NCBI GenBank assembly: GCA_947846985.1
Contig: CANTUZ010000008.1
Location: 37,156,817 to 37,220,816 of the forward strand
Reading direction: 5' to 3'
Source: Fratercula arctica
Lineage: Eukaryota; Chordata; Aves; Charadriiformes; Alcidae
DNA: 64,000 bases
Shown here piece by piece: positions 13,217 to 25,814 of this stretch. Each line of letters begins with the position of its first letter. Positions within the stretch are counted from its first letter, which is position 1. The notes beneath the pieces were generated by a model, which did no database searches, was not told the origin of the DNA, and saw only the letters and a program-made list of their open reading frames with translations. The position numbers and the translations under genes are program-made.

Positions 13217-14793
13217 TACATAAAAGCAGAACTAGCTAAATGGAACATAGAATCAGTGAGTATTTTAACATATATAATTTTTTTTATTTTTTTTCAAAGG
13301 AAGGAAATTGACCATGCAAACATATAGGCCCTGCCTTACTCTTTTCTTACTAGTTGTGCTGCAGTAACTTTAGCCACGAGGTGTGCTTGGATCACAGATT
13401 ACTAAATGCTCTGCTCTTTGTTACCAGAAGCACATTGGAAGAAGGCTTGAACTAGGCTGCATCCCAGCTGCAATATGCGTTATACAAACATGCAGTAGTT
13501 GACGGCACAACAAAGATTCCTGGGATGGGGATGAGAGGAAAGATGTGACCTGCTTAAGACTTCTGAATTTATTGAAATATAGACTAAAAATAGCAGCAAT
13601 GATCTCCATCACATTGGGATCCATTCTGTCCATGGACTTAGTAGCAATTGATTGCAGAGGGTAAGTTTCAGACTCTGTATTTTTCATATAACTCCAAAGG
13701 AAAGATGATCTTATGAAAACTACATGCTGTCAGAAGAGTTCAGTAGTCCCTCCTGTTGGGAAGGCATTTACAAATCCCCTTTAACACTGTGTTTTCTCTA
13801 TTTTTTTCTTTTTTAAAGGAACATTCACTCAGTTTGGTTCTGCAAGATGATCAGGTCCCCATTTTCTGCTCAAAGGGCCTTGCCAGGAATGCTAAGTGTT
13901 TCAAAGAATTAGTCCCTTAGAAGTCTTTGTTTCCTTATCATTGAAAGCAACACAAACTATGAGCCCACAAATACATGTAGCCAGAGTTTTCAGCCCGCTC
14001 TGCCTATAAACCACTGGCCAAGTTATTTGCTGAGGAATGAAATCCCTCCATGGGTCAACGTCAACAGGTACAAGATAAAAGGAGGAGGTAGGGAAAGCAA
14101 AATGGCTGCATTGATTCATTTTCTGCATCTTTTTGTGGGCAAAATTGTAACGATACTAAAACTTAACATCTTGCCTTTTGCATAGTGGTAACAGCAGAAG
14201 CGTGGCTTAACTATACGTGACAGCCACAGTGACTCTTTATGCAATACATTTAATGATCTGTGTTTAATGAGAGCTGAGACACTTCCTGGACGCTGTCCAT
14301 AAGAGTCCTTCTCTGAGGCGATAGTCACACATTTCATGCGAGAAGAAACTACAGAGGAAATATTTTCTTACTCTCTCTGCTATGACTGCGAAGTCATCCA
14401 AAGCAAAATGAATGTTGGAATGACCCTGTGAAAAATAAGAAATAAAAGCTCCACAGAGGGAGCCGCCCCATTCTTCTGAGTGGATTAACCCAGCTTCCTA
14501 GCAATAATAATTTTAACATTGCTATTAACAAAGCCTTTTGTTTTTCTTCTAAGGTCACATACCTTCCACGAGTAAGTTCCCATTTCAGTGTCACAAGTGG
14601 GTATGATTTGGGATGTAATGCTTACCTCCTCCCATCTCTCCTCTCCATAACTTCCTAGTCAAGAAGATGCTACTCCTAAGGAACCACCACAAAGCAGCAA
14701 ACCCATCCGATTGTTAATATCTTAGAGTGACACCAAGCCACTGGGCAGTGAAGGGTCCTTGGAGGAAGAAACGCACTCTGCACAAAAACGAAC

Positions 14794-14823
14794 AAAAAAA
14801 TTTTTTTTTTTTTTTTTTTTTTT
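14794..14823. repeat. A7/T23 homopolymer
   Basis: Seven A directly followed by 23 T. Confidence 0.95.
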
Positions 14824-17216
14824 AATAATTCCACAGTTGTGACTTCCAGCACGTTTGAGCCTCCCCCATCTGTACATAGGAGCACCTGCAAAGCACATCA
14901 GAGTCCATCACAGCCAAAGGACAGAAAGTTATACTTTGCACATGGATCTCTGTGAACAGAAAAAAATGACGGAAACACCCAGTTTAGCATGAACATTACG
15001 GTCTGGATTGTGCTTTAGAGGCTTAGCCCTTTCTCAGTTGGCAGGAGGAATGAGGAGTTGTTCTGTTGGTATTTTAGCATTTTAGCACAAGTGCCCCCTG
15101 GGGCCTAAAAAGCATTTCCTGGAGCAGCAGCTACCCGGTGGGTTCAGTGGGTGCAGCTCGGACTTGGCACTCACTAGCAGATCTAACACATCGTACTGCC
15201 AAGGAATGGGGCTTGGGACCATGCACCCATCACCCTCAGCAGGCTCAGGGCTTTTCAGGCTGCGTTTTTCATTCCTCTCGTGTCGCAGATGGGGTGTAAA
15301 TTTGACCCTGCTTAGGAGGATCGTCACTCCTGGCAGGCACTCTGCTCCCCAGGAGAAGAGAAACTGAAGGAAATATTCCTTGAGCTCTCCCTATCCTGAA
15401 ACATTAGGATTACTCATAGAGCTCCCAGCTGCTGTGATAGTTTGCATAACATAAACACCTGCCTGCTGCAATGACACAACCAAAGTAATAGGCATTTGGC
15501 CACTATGCGGCTAAAAGCTACTTTTCGGTACTATAGAACCAGGCCAGATACAAACAGGTAAGCTATAGCTAAAAGATAGGATAATCCTCTTCTGCTCTGA
15601 CAGCCATCCAATCCTCTGGATGCATATATGTTTTTTAAATGGTCACTTTAGCTCTGCATTAAAGGTTTGTTTGAAGCCAAGAGCTCATTGCCCTAAGAAA
15701 ACTGCATTCCTTTGGGTTAATATTTCACTTGACAGGAATCCTTTCTGGCCAGAGATCAACTACGCAAACAGGTTTGTATCTCATTGTTTCCAGGAACAAG
15801 TTTTTCAAGCCCTTCTCAAACACAGCCGAATCAAAGGGTATACTCTCCAGTTCTTTTCCTTCTATATAAATCCATAACTCCAGGTGTACTCTTTTCTCTA
15901 AGAAAAGCATGTTTCTTTACATTAGTTGCATATTATTTAAGTACAGTATATTTATATTACTAACAAATTGGATACCATAAAAGCATATGGTTTCAGAGCT
16001 CACACATAAAAAGCCGCTAGAATTATTTAATCTCAAGGGGACATTCAAAAAATCCCTTTCTTTTCCATTTGGGACTGTCGGGCCTTACTGGGTCTAATCT
16101 CATGTCAGGAAATGTGTTTTCCTGCTACATCTATTATTATCTCCTCTGAGTAACATACAAGACAAACATAACATACAACAAAAATATCACATACCACTAC
16201 ATTACCTAACCTTCTATTCCTGTCCTACAGCACATTGCTCACCAACAAAGAGCTCTGCCTTTCTTCTAAAAGCTTTTATATTGGTAGCCACTGCTTATGT
16301 CTTACCTTATATGTGGTGGGCAACAGAACAGTTCGGATTTCGTACTCCTACTTTCACGTTTTACTTTTGTCTCACTGGAGCCTACTATAAGGAAGTGCAC
16401 CAGAAGTTTGGGAATTAAGCTGGAAACAGGAAGACTGGAAAAAAACCCCACACAATTGAGTCAGAAAAGCTAGTAAGTGATTCAAGCAAGTAAAATGAAT
16501 AAGGACAATGAATCACAGGGAAGTTATAAACTGGATATTGAGAACAGAGCTTGCTTTTAATCATTTTGTGAAATGCTTTCTTCTTTTTGAGCGCTTTGAG
16601 TCTCCCAACAGAAAATCTTTACTGAAAAATGTTTGTGGTGCAGATAAACAAGACCGCTTCAACATATTTCGGGCCAAGTATACTCCACCTACAAAAACCT
16701 CAGTCCATCTCTTTATGTAGAATAGAGGTACTATTGCTCTTTGGCTTCCAAAAAGTGCATCAGCCATTACCCAGCAACAACTTTTCTAAAAAGATAGACC
16801 AGAATATCATTCTATATCACTTACAAACACATTGGTCATAAATACTCCTGATACACAGTAACATATCAGAAAAGTTTTCAGGTATTAACCATTTCTAGGA
16901 CTAACCTCAGATTGCCTCATCAAAACACATCTAATTATCTCTCTTCTGCAATAAATCAGGGATGGAATTAAGAGGGGAGTCCTAAATCCTTACCTTCATA
17001 GATACAGGAGGCAGGAGTTCCCAGTTCACACACTACCAGTGAAATCAATGCAGCTTGCACTTTGTGCCCTTCTTGGCCTTCTCAAACACAGGCAGGTGAG
17101 GACTCAGAGCATATTGCTTATTTCCTCTTCTACCCCAGTTTCCAGTAGTATGATATGCATCAATCACATGATTAAATCAAGTCCCTCAGCCCAGTAACAA
17201 AGGCATGTCTGTTATC

Positions 17217-17347
17217 CAGCCAAGGCCAGGCTGGACGGGGCTTTGAGCAGCCTGGTCTAGTGGGAGGTGTCCCTGCCCAGGGCAGGGGGGTTGGAACTAG
17301 GTGATCTTTAAGGTCCCTTCCAACCCAAACCATTCTGTGATTCTATG
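17217..17347 (+). mobile_element. CR1 LINE 3'-end fragment
   Basis: Reads gcagcctggtctagtgggag, then ggtcccttccaacccaaacc and attctgtgattctatg. 5'-truncated; same variant as the copy at 40340. Confidence 0.9.
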
Positions 17348-19454
17348 TTAGGGGAATTTGTAAGCATTCTGGGTCATTCGGCAAGACTGCTCGCATGTTC
17401 TGTCCTCTTACTGGGCTTGTACCCACCACATGGCAGAGAATGTCTGAATTTTCATCAAATTCCAAATACGTCATTCCATGGCAAGAAGCCATGTCCCATC
17501 ATCCTCAAATGCCTCTGTAGAAAGCTCTGTAGCTTCTTCTACCTGAAATATTGGGCATCATTAAGGCTGTAGGGACAAACGTACTCATCTAGTCTCTGTG
17601 TCAGTAAGCAGAAGGCTAGTATGGTTTAATTCCTGCTTCAGTTTCAATAGCTGTGCTTGCATCAGAGCTCACCTTTCCTAAAATATCCATTCTTGATTTC
17701 AAAAATTTCTAGTAATGGAGAATCACCAGAACCACTGGTAGCTACAGCCTTTGGCTGCCAGTTCATTAATCGCTGTAGCCATTAAAAATGTATCTTTCAT
17801 TTCTGGTCTAGCTACAATTTCCTAGTTTATATTTGAGCAGTGGGCTGAAGATACTTATTCTAAAACTTTTGTGCCTTCTATAATTTTTTTAATAGATTGT
17901 GATCAAGCACCTCATCTTCTAAGATCTAGAGTGAACTTCATTAAAGTTTCCACTGCTATTTTTCAGTGCTTACTCTTTCACTTCTTGTCTGTACCACTTC
18001 CAGTATAGCAGGTCTCTAGGCCTTTGATTCCCCTACTGCAAAGTGAATGGAGGAAGGGCATTTGGAATGTCCTGAGCGTTTGCAACAGCCTGATATGACG
18101 AAGAGCAGGCATATTCCTGCTGCCAGTGCCCAGAGCAGGAGGGAAGAGAGGTAAGAGGGAAAGCCTTAATATCCCTTAATCTTCCTTCCCCTTCCCCTAC
18201 ATGCTGCTCACGATGACATGTTAAAAATTATCATTGGGACAGCTGTAGTCCATTTGATGTTTTTCTTGTTGGCTTTGCTTTTGTTATTCTATTTTATTAA
18301 TCAAGACTGCTGCAAGTCAAAATGTCTTACAAAAATCTCTGCTTATTATATCGATATTATGACAGAAGTTTGTAGCCTCATCCAAAAAAATTAAGGTAAT
18401 TTAATAAAACCTGATGGGGAAGGTTTGGTTGGTTGGTTTTTGAAATAGATATCTGTTTTCTGTAATGAAGCTCACATTGAGTGTCTCTTTTAATTGCCTT
18501 TCTTTGCCCAGGTCTCTCTTCACACCTGGTCTGTTCTACCTTTCCGTTTGAATTCACTAATATAAAAAGTATGCATGGATGTAAATAAGGTGGCAATGTT
18601 ATTAATCATTATTCTGCAATACCAGGTCTCAATTTATGAGCTTAGCTTTTAAAAGCTGTTATTTACCCCATCACAAGATTCTTCATATTATCACAGTAAT
18701 TCTTCATATTATTACTTGCTTTTTCTGCCAACAAACATTGGCTCAACAGTATATTTAGCGTCTTAGAACATCAAAAAAAGGCAAAAAAATGTCCAAAGCC
18801 CTACAACAATTCTGTAGTTGCCAATTTACATGTTATCACACAGGACCACAGAATAAGGAAGCTGAGAGGAAACACTAGATCAACACCTGTACGGTTCCAG
18901 CCAAGCCCTCTAGATCAAGGTCTTCTCTTACTGGAGATGGAGCAAACCCGGCTGAGTGTTTCTATGGGTAGCAGAGCTTCAGGGTGAAGAAAACACACTT
19001 GCCAAACTGAAGGTATTTGTGTGGCCTTTCTCTAACATCAGATGTTAACATTTAGACAGAAACATTACGATAGTATTTATTTTTCCCTCTGAAGATATAT
19101 ATTAGCTAGAACTGCAACACTATGTTAGTTTTGAGAAACTCTGCTTGAGGAACTCTATTTAACATAACATAAGCAAAAACATATTTTGGATTCTATCAAA
19201 ACTTATTTCATCACCTAGACCTATGTAACATACACAGAAACAAGAAACAAAAACTGGTTAAAGATTTCAGAAGAAAAAAACAAGCAAAAGCAGAATACTT
19301 CCCCCACACAGATTTTATATATAAAATTTATATATATAAAGCACTGAAATTGCAAACTGCATTGAATGCAATTCCTATAGTATGCAGATTCCAGGATAGT
19401 GGGCTGAACATTCATTTTCCTCCCTTGTTTGTTTAATGAGAATACGTCTCTCTC

Positions 19455-19479
19455 TTTTTTTTTTTTTTTTTTTTTTTTT
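19455..19479 (-). repeat. Poly(T) run of 25
   Basis: 25 uninterrupted T after a short CT stretch. Confidence 0.95.
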
Positions 19480-22400
19480 CCCCCACCTCGTGACGCAGGT
19501 GTTGGGTTAATCTTTCAACTCCTGCAGAGGATGTGAGAGTAGAACACTAATGGAATTACAGTGAGATGGCTGGGCGTCATTCACCCGTTCATTATTCTAT
19601 CTCGTTCTTCAATTATTGCAATGCAGTGATAGAACACCTATCAAAGTTAGAGATATAGTTGCAGACAAAGGTCAAAGGGAGATCGTTTACAATCCGGCAC
19701 TTTATTTGTTCCTTCGAGTATGAGAGGGGGAAAAAATCCTCATGGTTATCCTACTTTCTTCAGTAAAAACCGCTCAACAACATGGAACAATTACCAACAG
19801 ACCTCAGCATATGTGGGGAACTTCTGGGTATCTCATTCTCCAAGTCCTATCAGATCTGTGTAAATTAAAGCTTTGTGACCTGATCCAAAGCCAGCTGAAA
19901 CTACTTATTCCCCTTGATTTCAATCACTTTGGAATCAAGACTTACCTCTTGATCTAATTCTAAATCATTGGAGTAACATTGGCTGCTACCTCTTTTTATT
20001 ATGTTGTGACAAGTGCTCAGTCTCTTAAAAACTGAGATTGTATGTATTTAAAACTAGGCTAAATAAGGAATAAGCCTTGCACTGAAGAGTAAAGCCTAGG
20101 GAAAGGTGCCTCTTCTGTTCTGTATAAAATATATTCCAGTGGCAATTAGAATCCAAAGTGTAGTCTTAACGATATTTAAGATACATGTCCATCAAGACAG
20201 AAAGTATAAGTGGACAATGACCACATTGAATAAAGATTTTTCGGTTATGTAAAGCATGCTATACAAGTGCATAAGCTAGAACGCATGCACTTTACAATTT
20301 ACTTAAGCCCATCATCATCTTTAAATATACGTACATAAATACAAACCACTCTAGCGTATGGCTGTACTGATGCAGGCCTTGCTCAGTGCAGAACAGATGG
20401 AAGAGCTGCCCTTCCACCTCAGGACCACGTCTGAAGTTCCGGCATTTGGTTTTCACTCAGAGTGGGGCAAACTCAAAACCTTTCCACGTGTTTTTGCTCT
20501 AGGCAATCATTTCCACGCATTTGTTCAAATCAAAGGCAGAGGTTTACGATTCAGAAAGGGGCTGAGGGAGCGGAGGAACGATTCCATAACTCCATAACTA
20601 TTTTAGCATTTTGCTAGTCTTTGAGCTTTTGCAAACAAATTGGGCTACGGGAACAATTCTAGGAAACAGCAGTGTATTATATGCTAAATACCTTCTCAGG
20701 TGCTTGTATGCAGAGATGGTATTTGAATAATACTGTTTAGATTTTATTAACTCTAGTGTTTTCAGCCACCTCTGCACAGAGTGGTCTAGTTGAAAACAAA
20801 TGCAAATAAGCACAGCTAAAGCACGTCTAGCGTGAGCAAGAGGGTGTTTACGCTATCCTTGCGCACACCAAACAAGCAAGTCTGCCCACTTCTTCATTTG
20901 CTGTTTACCCTTATGCAGCATGTACTCTACAACTGTCTCAACATGTCTTGGCACGTCTGACCCCTGTGCAAAGGACGAAGAGGATTCTCTGCTTCACTCT
21001 GCGTGTACCAGCCATTAGAGCCATGCAAAGCAAAGCAACAAATTATTCTTCTGATTTGGTTATGCTATCCCCCTGAATTTGATAGTGCTTCTGCTCCTTT
21101 TCTACCTGTTCTGCAAAGGAAAAAAAAAATGACCAGAGAAAGCAACAAGGAACGGGGATCTGTATGTACATAACTTTCCAGTTTTGTTTTGCTTGAAACA
21201 AAAGAATTTTTTTTATCTTTAAGAATTAAGATATGAAGTACAGAACAAAGGGCCACACAAACCGAACCCGGTTTTCACCTGGCCTGCCTCTCCACAGCAG
21301 ACCTTTCCTTTGCAAATTCCTGTTTGTGTTGAAGTGGAAATTTTAGTTACAGTTGTTTTGCTTCGTAGTGGCCAGTCTGAAACACCTGCCACCACCCAGC
21401 TAACAGAAACACTCACAACTGGACTGATTGAATTTGTTCAGGCATATGTAGTGCTACAGAGGGCTTCATCACTTGAAGGAACAGGAGTGAGATCGCAAAA
21501 TCTTCACATAGTTGCTCAAAAGTAGCATCTGGATACTTTGCAACCCAGGTATGCTTCTATAACGGACACTTCTAAAATATATTTTCCCTTTGAACTGATT
21601 TGTTTGACCTTTCTGCAAGGCTTGCTGACTTGGAAGGGTGGGTAACTCCAAGTGCGTACACCTGCACGGCCAACGAACCCCCCGTGGCTGAGCCAGGCTC
21701 AGCACACGGCGCTCCACCTGGCATGGAAACAGGCAAGTACAAGAACACAGGCATTGCTGAAAGGAGGTGAAAACAGAGGTGGAGCCGAAACAAGCCTTTA
21801 AGAAATTGTTTAAGTGGATGAAAAGGCAACCATTAAGAAAAGCGAGGTTTTATAGATTTTTCAGGGTGGAGAAAGCCACATGAAAGGGTTAAAACCTGAA
21901 ACTGGAGTCACTTAATTTTACAAATAAAAGTTTATTAATCTCATTAGGTGGTAAAGCAGCTAGTTTTAAATAAGTAAAGGGTACATATATGGGTAAAAAA
22001 GTTAAGTGGAAAATGTTTACTGTTTGAGTCAGTTGAATTTTGCTATTGGAGAGAGAGGTACAAACTCATATTAACTTCATAAAAGATGCTGTTCATTTAT
22101 GAAACAAATTTCATTTGTTGTTCATTTATTAAAGATTTTATACAAACAAATACAAATAAACTGTCCTGGTTTACTAACATAATTTGGAGAACCAGGTAGG
22201 CCTTTTAATGAAAGTTTTAAAAGGCTGAAAGGCAAAACAAAACTTTAAATATAAATTAACGCAGGTTAGAGGGAGCTGATGTTCCAACACCAAGAATTCA
22301 GCATGGAGAAAAATATTTTTCATACGCTACTGGAAGAGAATTCTAGCTGCAGAAATGGTGCTGTTTCCTTCTCTGAAAAGCAGATAGAAACCTCCTCAGG

Positions 22401-23021
22401 AACAAACACCTAAACCCTGCTTTGTATTGTATACAGTTTCAAAAAAGCCAGGGCAGGTCACCACAGGTGGGGGGGCCAGTGCTCAGCACCACCGCCACGG
22501 TCACAGGAGGTGCAGACAGACACGTTTTGTGCAGCTTCTGGTGCAGGCTGGTGAAGTGCGAGTCATCTGCTCCTCAGAAGTGGGCACCTGTGCTATTATG
22601 CACCGACCAGAATCCTAGGGGGCTTCATTGTTTTCATGGAAGTGTTGTATTAACCGTGGATGTGGTGCCAACTCACCAAACCTCCATCATTCAAAGAGGT
22701 TGCTGTTTTAGGGAGGGGATGGCAGGATCCGGCTTTGTCCAGGAAGAGGCCTTTCCCCAGCCACAGGACTGCTCCTTCGCTGCAGGAGCTGATGGGCTAC
22801 AGCCACCTTTAATCTCCCAGTAAAGGCACCTGCAATCCAGGTGCATTTCTGGCGAAAGACATGTTCGTAAACAAGATTACCTTTCTACCACCTCTCTTGG
22901 TGGCAGGGAGGACTAAGAGACAGTGCTACAATGAAATCACTCAGCAGGACTGTGTGGGCAATGAGAACGGTCAAGCGCTGATGTTGGAGATTTAGGAGAC
23001 AGTACTGGGACAGAAGGGTAC

Positions 23022-23308
23022 TATCCCAAGGAACAGGCGATAGGACAAGAGGAAATGGCCTCAAGTTGTGCCAGGGGAGGTTTAGACTGGATATTAGGAA
23101 AAATTGTGACACTGAGAGGGTTATTAAGCATTGGAAGAGGCTGCCCAGGGAAGTGGTTGAGGCACCATCCCTGGAGGTATTTAAAAGCCGGGCAGACACA
23201 GTGCTTAGAGATCTGGTTTAGTGATGGTTTATGCCAGAGTTGGGTTGATGGTTGGGCTGGATGATCTGAAAGGTCCCTTCCAACCTCGGTGATTCTATGA
23301 TTCTATTT
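23022..23308 (+). mobile_element. CR1 LINE 3'-end fragment
   Basis: Contains ggaacaggcgataggacaag, gaggctgcccagggaagtgg, ggtcccttccaacctcggtg and a terminal attctatgattctat. Closely similar to the copies at 42034 and 50234, so one subfamily. Confidence 0.93.
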
Positions 23309-25721
23309 CTGTTACAAAATTTAAATTGAACCAAAATTAGATCATATGACTGGTATCTGGAGAGGAATATTCTGTTGCAGTAATATTAGAAAGTAGAAGG
23401 AGTAAAACAAGAACTTTAAAAACGAGGTCTTTCACACTGGCAGGAGACACTGTTTCAGCCCTAACAAATCCCTGTGGATGGCATAGCAAGAGGTTTGACT
23501 GGTAGTTCCTTATCCCAGAGCAACTTGCCATAACACTAAATTTTGTATATATCTAAGACTAGATTCTGACCCTTAAGGAAAGAGGCAGTGTCCCCCTAAA
23601 CTAAATTAATAACCTTAGAATTTTTTATTTTGTCTAATCCAGACTCTTTTTGCACAGCTTATTCATGGTTTTAGTAGATATATCGTTGATGATAGTATTC
23701 ACAAGCAATCTTTCTTCATGTCTTGATCCATCCTAAGTAAATTAAATTAAGGGACAAATATATGATCTTGCAATTATAAATTAGATTATGATCAAGGTAA
23801 TATTAAAAGAGAACACATTAATGCTGCATAGACAACTCTAATTTTGACTGCTTCTAATTATTAAGTGCTTGACTTTGCAATCAGTTTTATTTCATTTTAA
23901 CATGCACATGAAGTATAGCATTTACATGAAACCTCCTGCATTTACAGAAAGAAAATCATCCGGATAAAACCAGATTTTAACTGTATGGAAGTATGGTCAT
24001 GGTTTACATGCTTTCAAAGGGTCATCAGCAATATCAGACCTTTACATCTACTTTACATCAACTAGCCTTTGCTAGTTGAGTTCAAAGAGCAACAGAAAGC
24101 TAGAGAAGGCTATTATTTCCGCCTTGGACCACCTACTTTGCCAGTGGATTTCACAGCTGTTTGCAGAGTGTCTGTAGACCCCAGCACTCATCTGCGGGGT
24201 CCCACAGCCCAGTTTGGATAGTAAGGCTTCTTTAATAGTTACATTCTGCTCCTGGTTTCTGCAGTATTATTCCTTTGCTCATATCCTGTGAGATGCCCCT
24301 GTCTACAGCCTGTCCCATCAAGCCCTTCCCGCTCCCTCCGCTGCTGACTCTGCTTTGTTCCTCATTCCTTTGTGTTCGGGTCAGGTTGCCTTCTGCTTCT
24401 CATTTACACTGCCTGGGCATCCTCAGTTGGAATTTGAAGTACAGCCTCTGGCCTGGCACCGTAAGGGCCTCGGCCTCTTGCTCAGGGTCAGGGAATCCTC
24501 AGGCAACTTCACTGCCAACCTCCAGCTGAGCACCCACAAGAAAAGCAGTGGTTATTTCTCCGAGTCTGAGATGACAGCAAAGTCCTTACCCCCTTTATTG
24601 AACCATGCTTCGAAATACAGAAGGCAGCATTTCAACAACATGGATATAAGAATTTAGAAATTGCTTTCCTCTTTTTGAGCATCAGTTCTCTCTAGGACTT
24701 TCACGCCTGCTGTGTGCAGAAGGAAAGGTACTTTGTTTTGTCACTGAGGTGGACTGGTGAGCTGGAGCCTGTTGCATCCTGTGTTTTTCATAACCCCATA
24801 GCACACTCTGCATCTGTCACCAGAAAGTTCCCTTCAAGAGAGTTAAGGCCCCCTCTGGGTTTGTTCGATTGTTTTTCTTCCTATTATAGGAAAGGCTCTA
24901 AAAAATGTGTATGACAAACTGCCTTGGTATGATCTTGTACCTTAGAGGCAGCCAGCTTTTTTCTGTTGGGAAGTTTTCTTTCCCACTTGCTGTGAAGTCA
25001 GCCTTTTGGCATTCCCGTTGCATTTTCTTTACTTGCTTCACCTAAATTTAAGTCAGAGATAATTTTCTTTGCTCACAGAGCTTGTTAAATCTTGCCATTA
25101 AGTTTTTTGTCTTTAATCCCACAAAATTCCAGAGCAGGTGATACTAATAAAGCTTTGTGGCATGTAGCTGACTATTTATTCAATGTTATGAACAAATACT
25201 CTCATTTAATCTCATAGAGCCCATATCAATTATATGCCATTGGTATGGCCCCTTCCATTAACCCCTCATAATTGACTCTGTAATGGTGGGCTTGAAATAA
25301 AAGTGCAAGAATGGACCACTTGGGAATTGTAAGAACATACTAAATCATGTCCACCCTGCAGTGACAATATATTGATTCCAAAGTAATATTAATATGCAGC
25401 AGCTAATGCAGCTACTCATATATGTCAGGGATTCTTTTCTGTCTAATTTAAAGAGAGATGTATTAGCTTTGGGCCAAGAACAATTAGGAACCTCATGAAG
25501 GTTCATTGGTTCCTTTGTGTTCCCATCCCTGTGTTACTGGAAATTTTACTCCTGAAAACATAATCTGACATGGCAGTATATATATCTTGCAAGAGTGGGA
25601 CATCTTAGGTTTGGCAGGATATATTTAACATTTCTAACTGGTTACATACATGGCTAACACACACATTATTTTTAAGGAGGAGGTCCGTTCTACAGAACCT
25701 TAGCCTAGCCAGAAACGTTAC

Positions 25722-25814
25722 CCACATGATGTTTGTCTGTATCTATAAGCTCTTCATAGATACTCTGTCTTGGCTTCCTTTTTTGCCTTCCACCCAAAAT
25801 CCCTTTCTCAAGTT
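25722..25814 (-). other. Candidate exon, minus strand
   Basis: 93 bases between caatccaatactaaag and GTGG|GTAACG. Enters with two bases, leaves with one. Reads LEKGILGGRQKRKPRQSIYE then ELIDTDKHHV. The acceptor tract is weak. Confidence 0.25.

Larger units (their letters stand above)
3653..17216. other. No gene recognised
   Basis: AT-rich unique sequence with the simple repeats listed separately. Several open frames of 60-126 codons occur, but none has splice or composition support. 10050-10560 is low in repeats and rich in homeobox-like ATTA/TAAT words, possibly conserved non-coding. Confidence 0.45.
17348..25721. other. No gene recognised
   Basis: Mostly unique sequence interrupted by the CR1 copy at 23022-23308 and a poly(T) at 19455. 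19500-19720 and 25230-25520 are low-repeat and look like possible conserved non-coding sequence. Confidence 0.45.

Noticed and set aside
18835..18965. Possible very diverged CR1 (cacagaataaggaagctgag…)
   Set aside because: Only vague similarity to the reverse CR1 end; not enough to call.
22422..22823. 133-codon plus-strand frame
   Set aside because: Two overlapping frames are open in the same GC-richer patch and neither has splice support.
22885..23199. Repeated minus-strand peptide beginning [12 protein letters not shown] at 23 kb, 42 kb and 50 kb
   Set aside because: It is the antisense strand of three CR1 3' ends, not a gene family.
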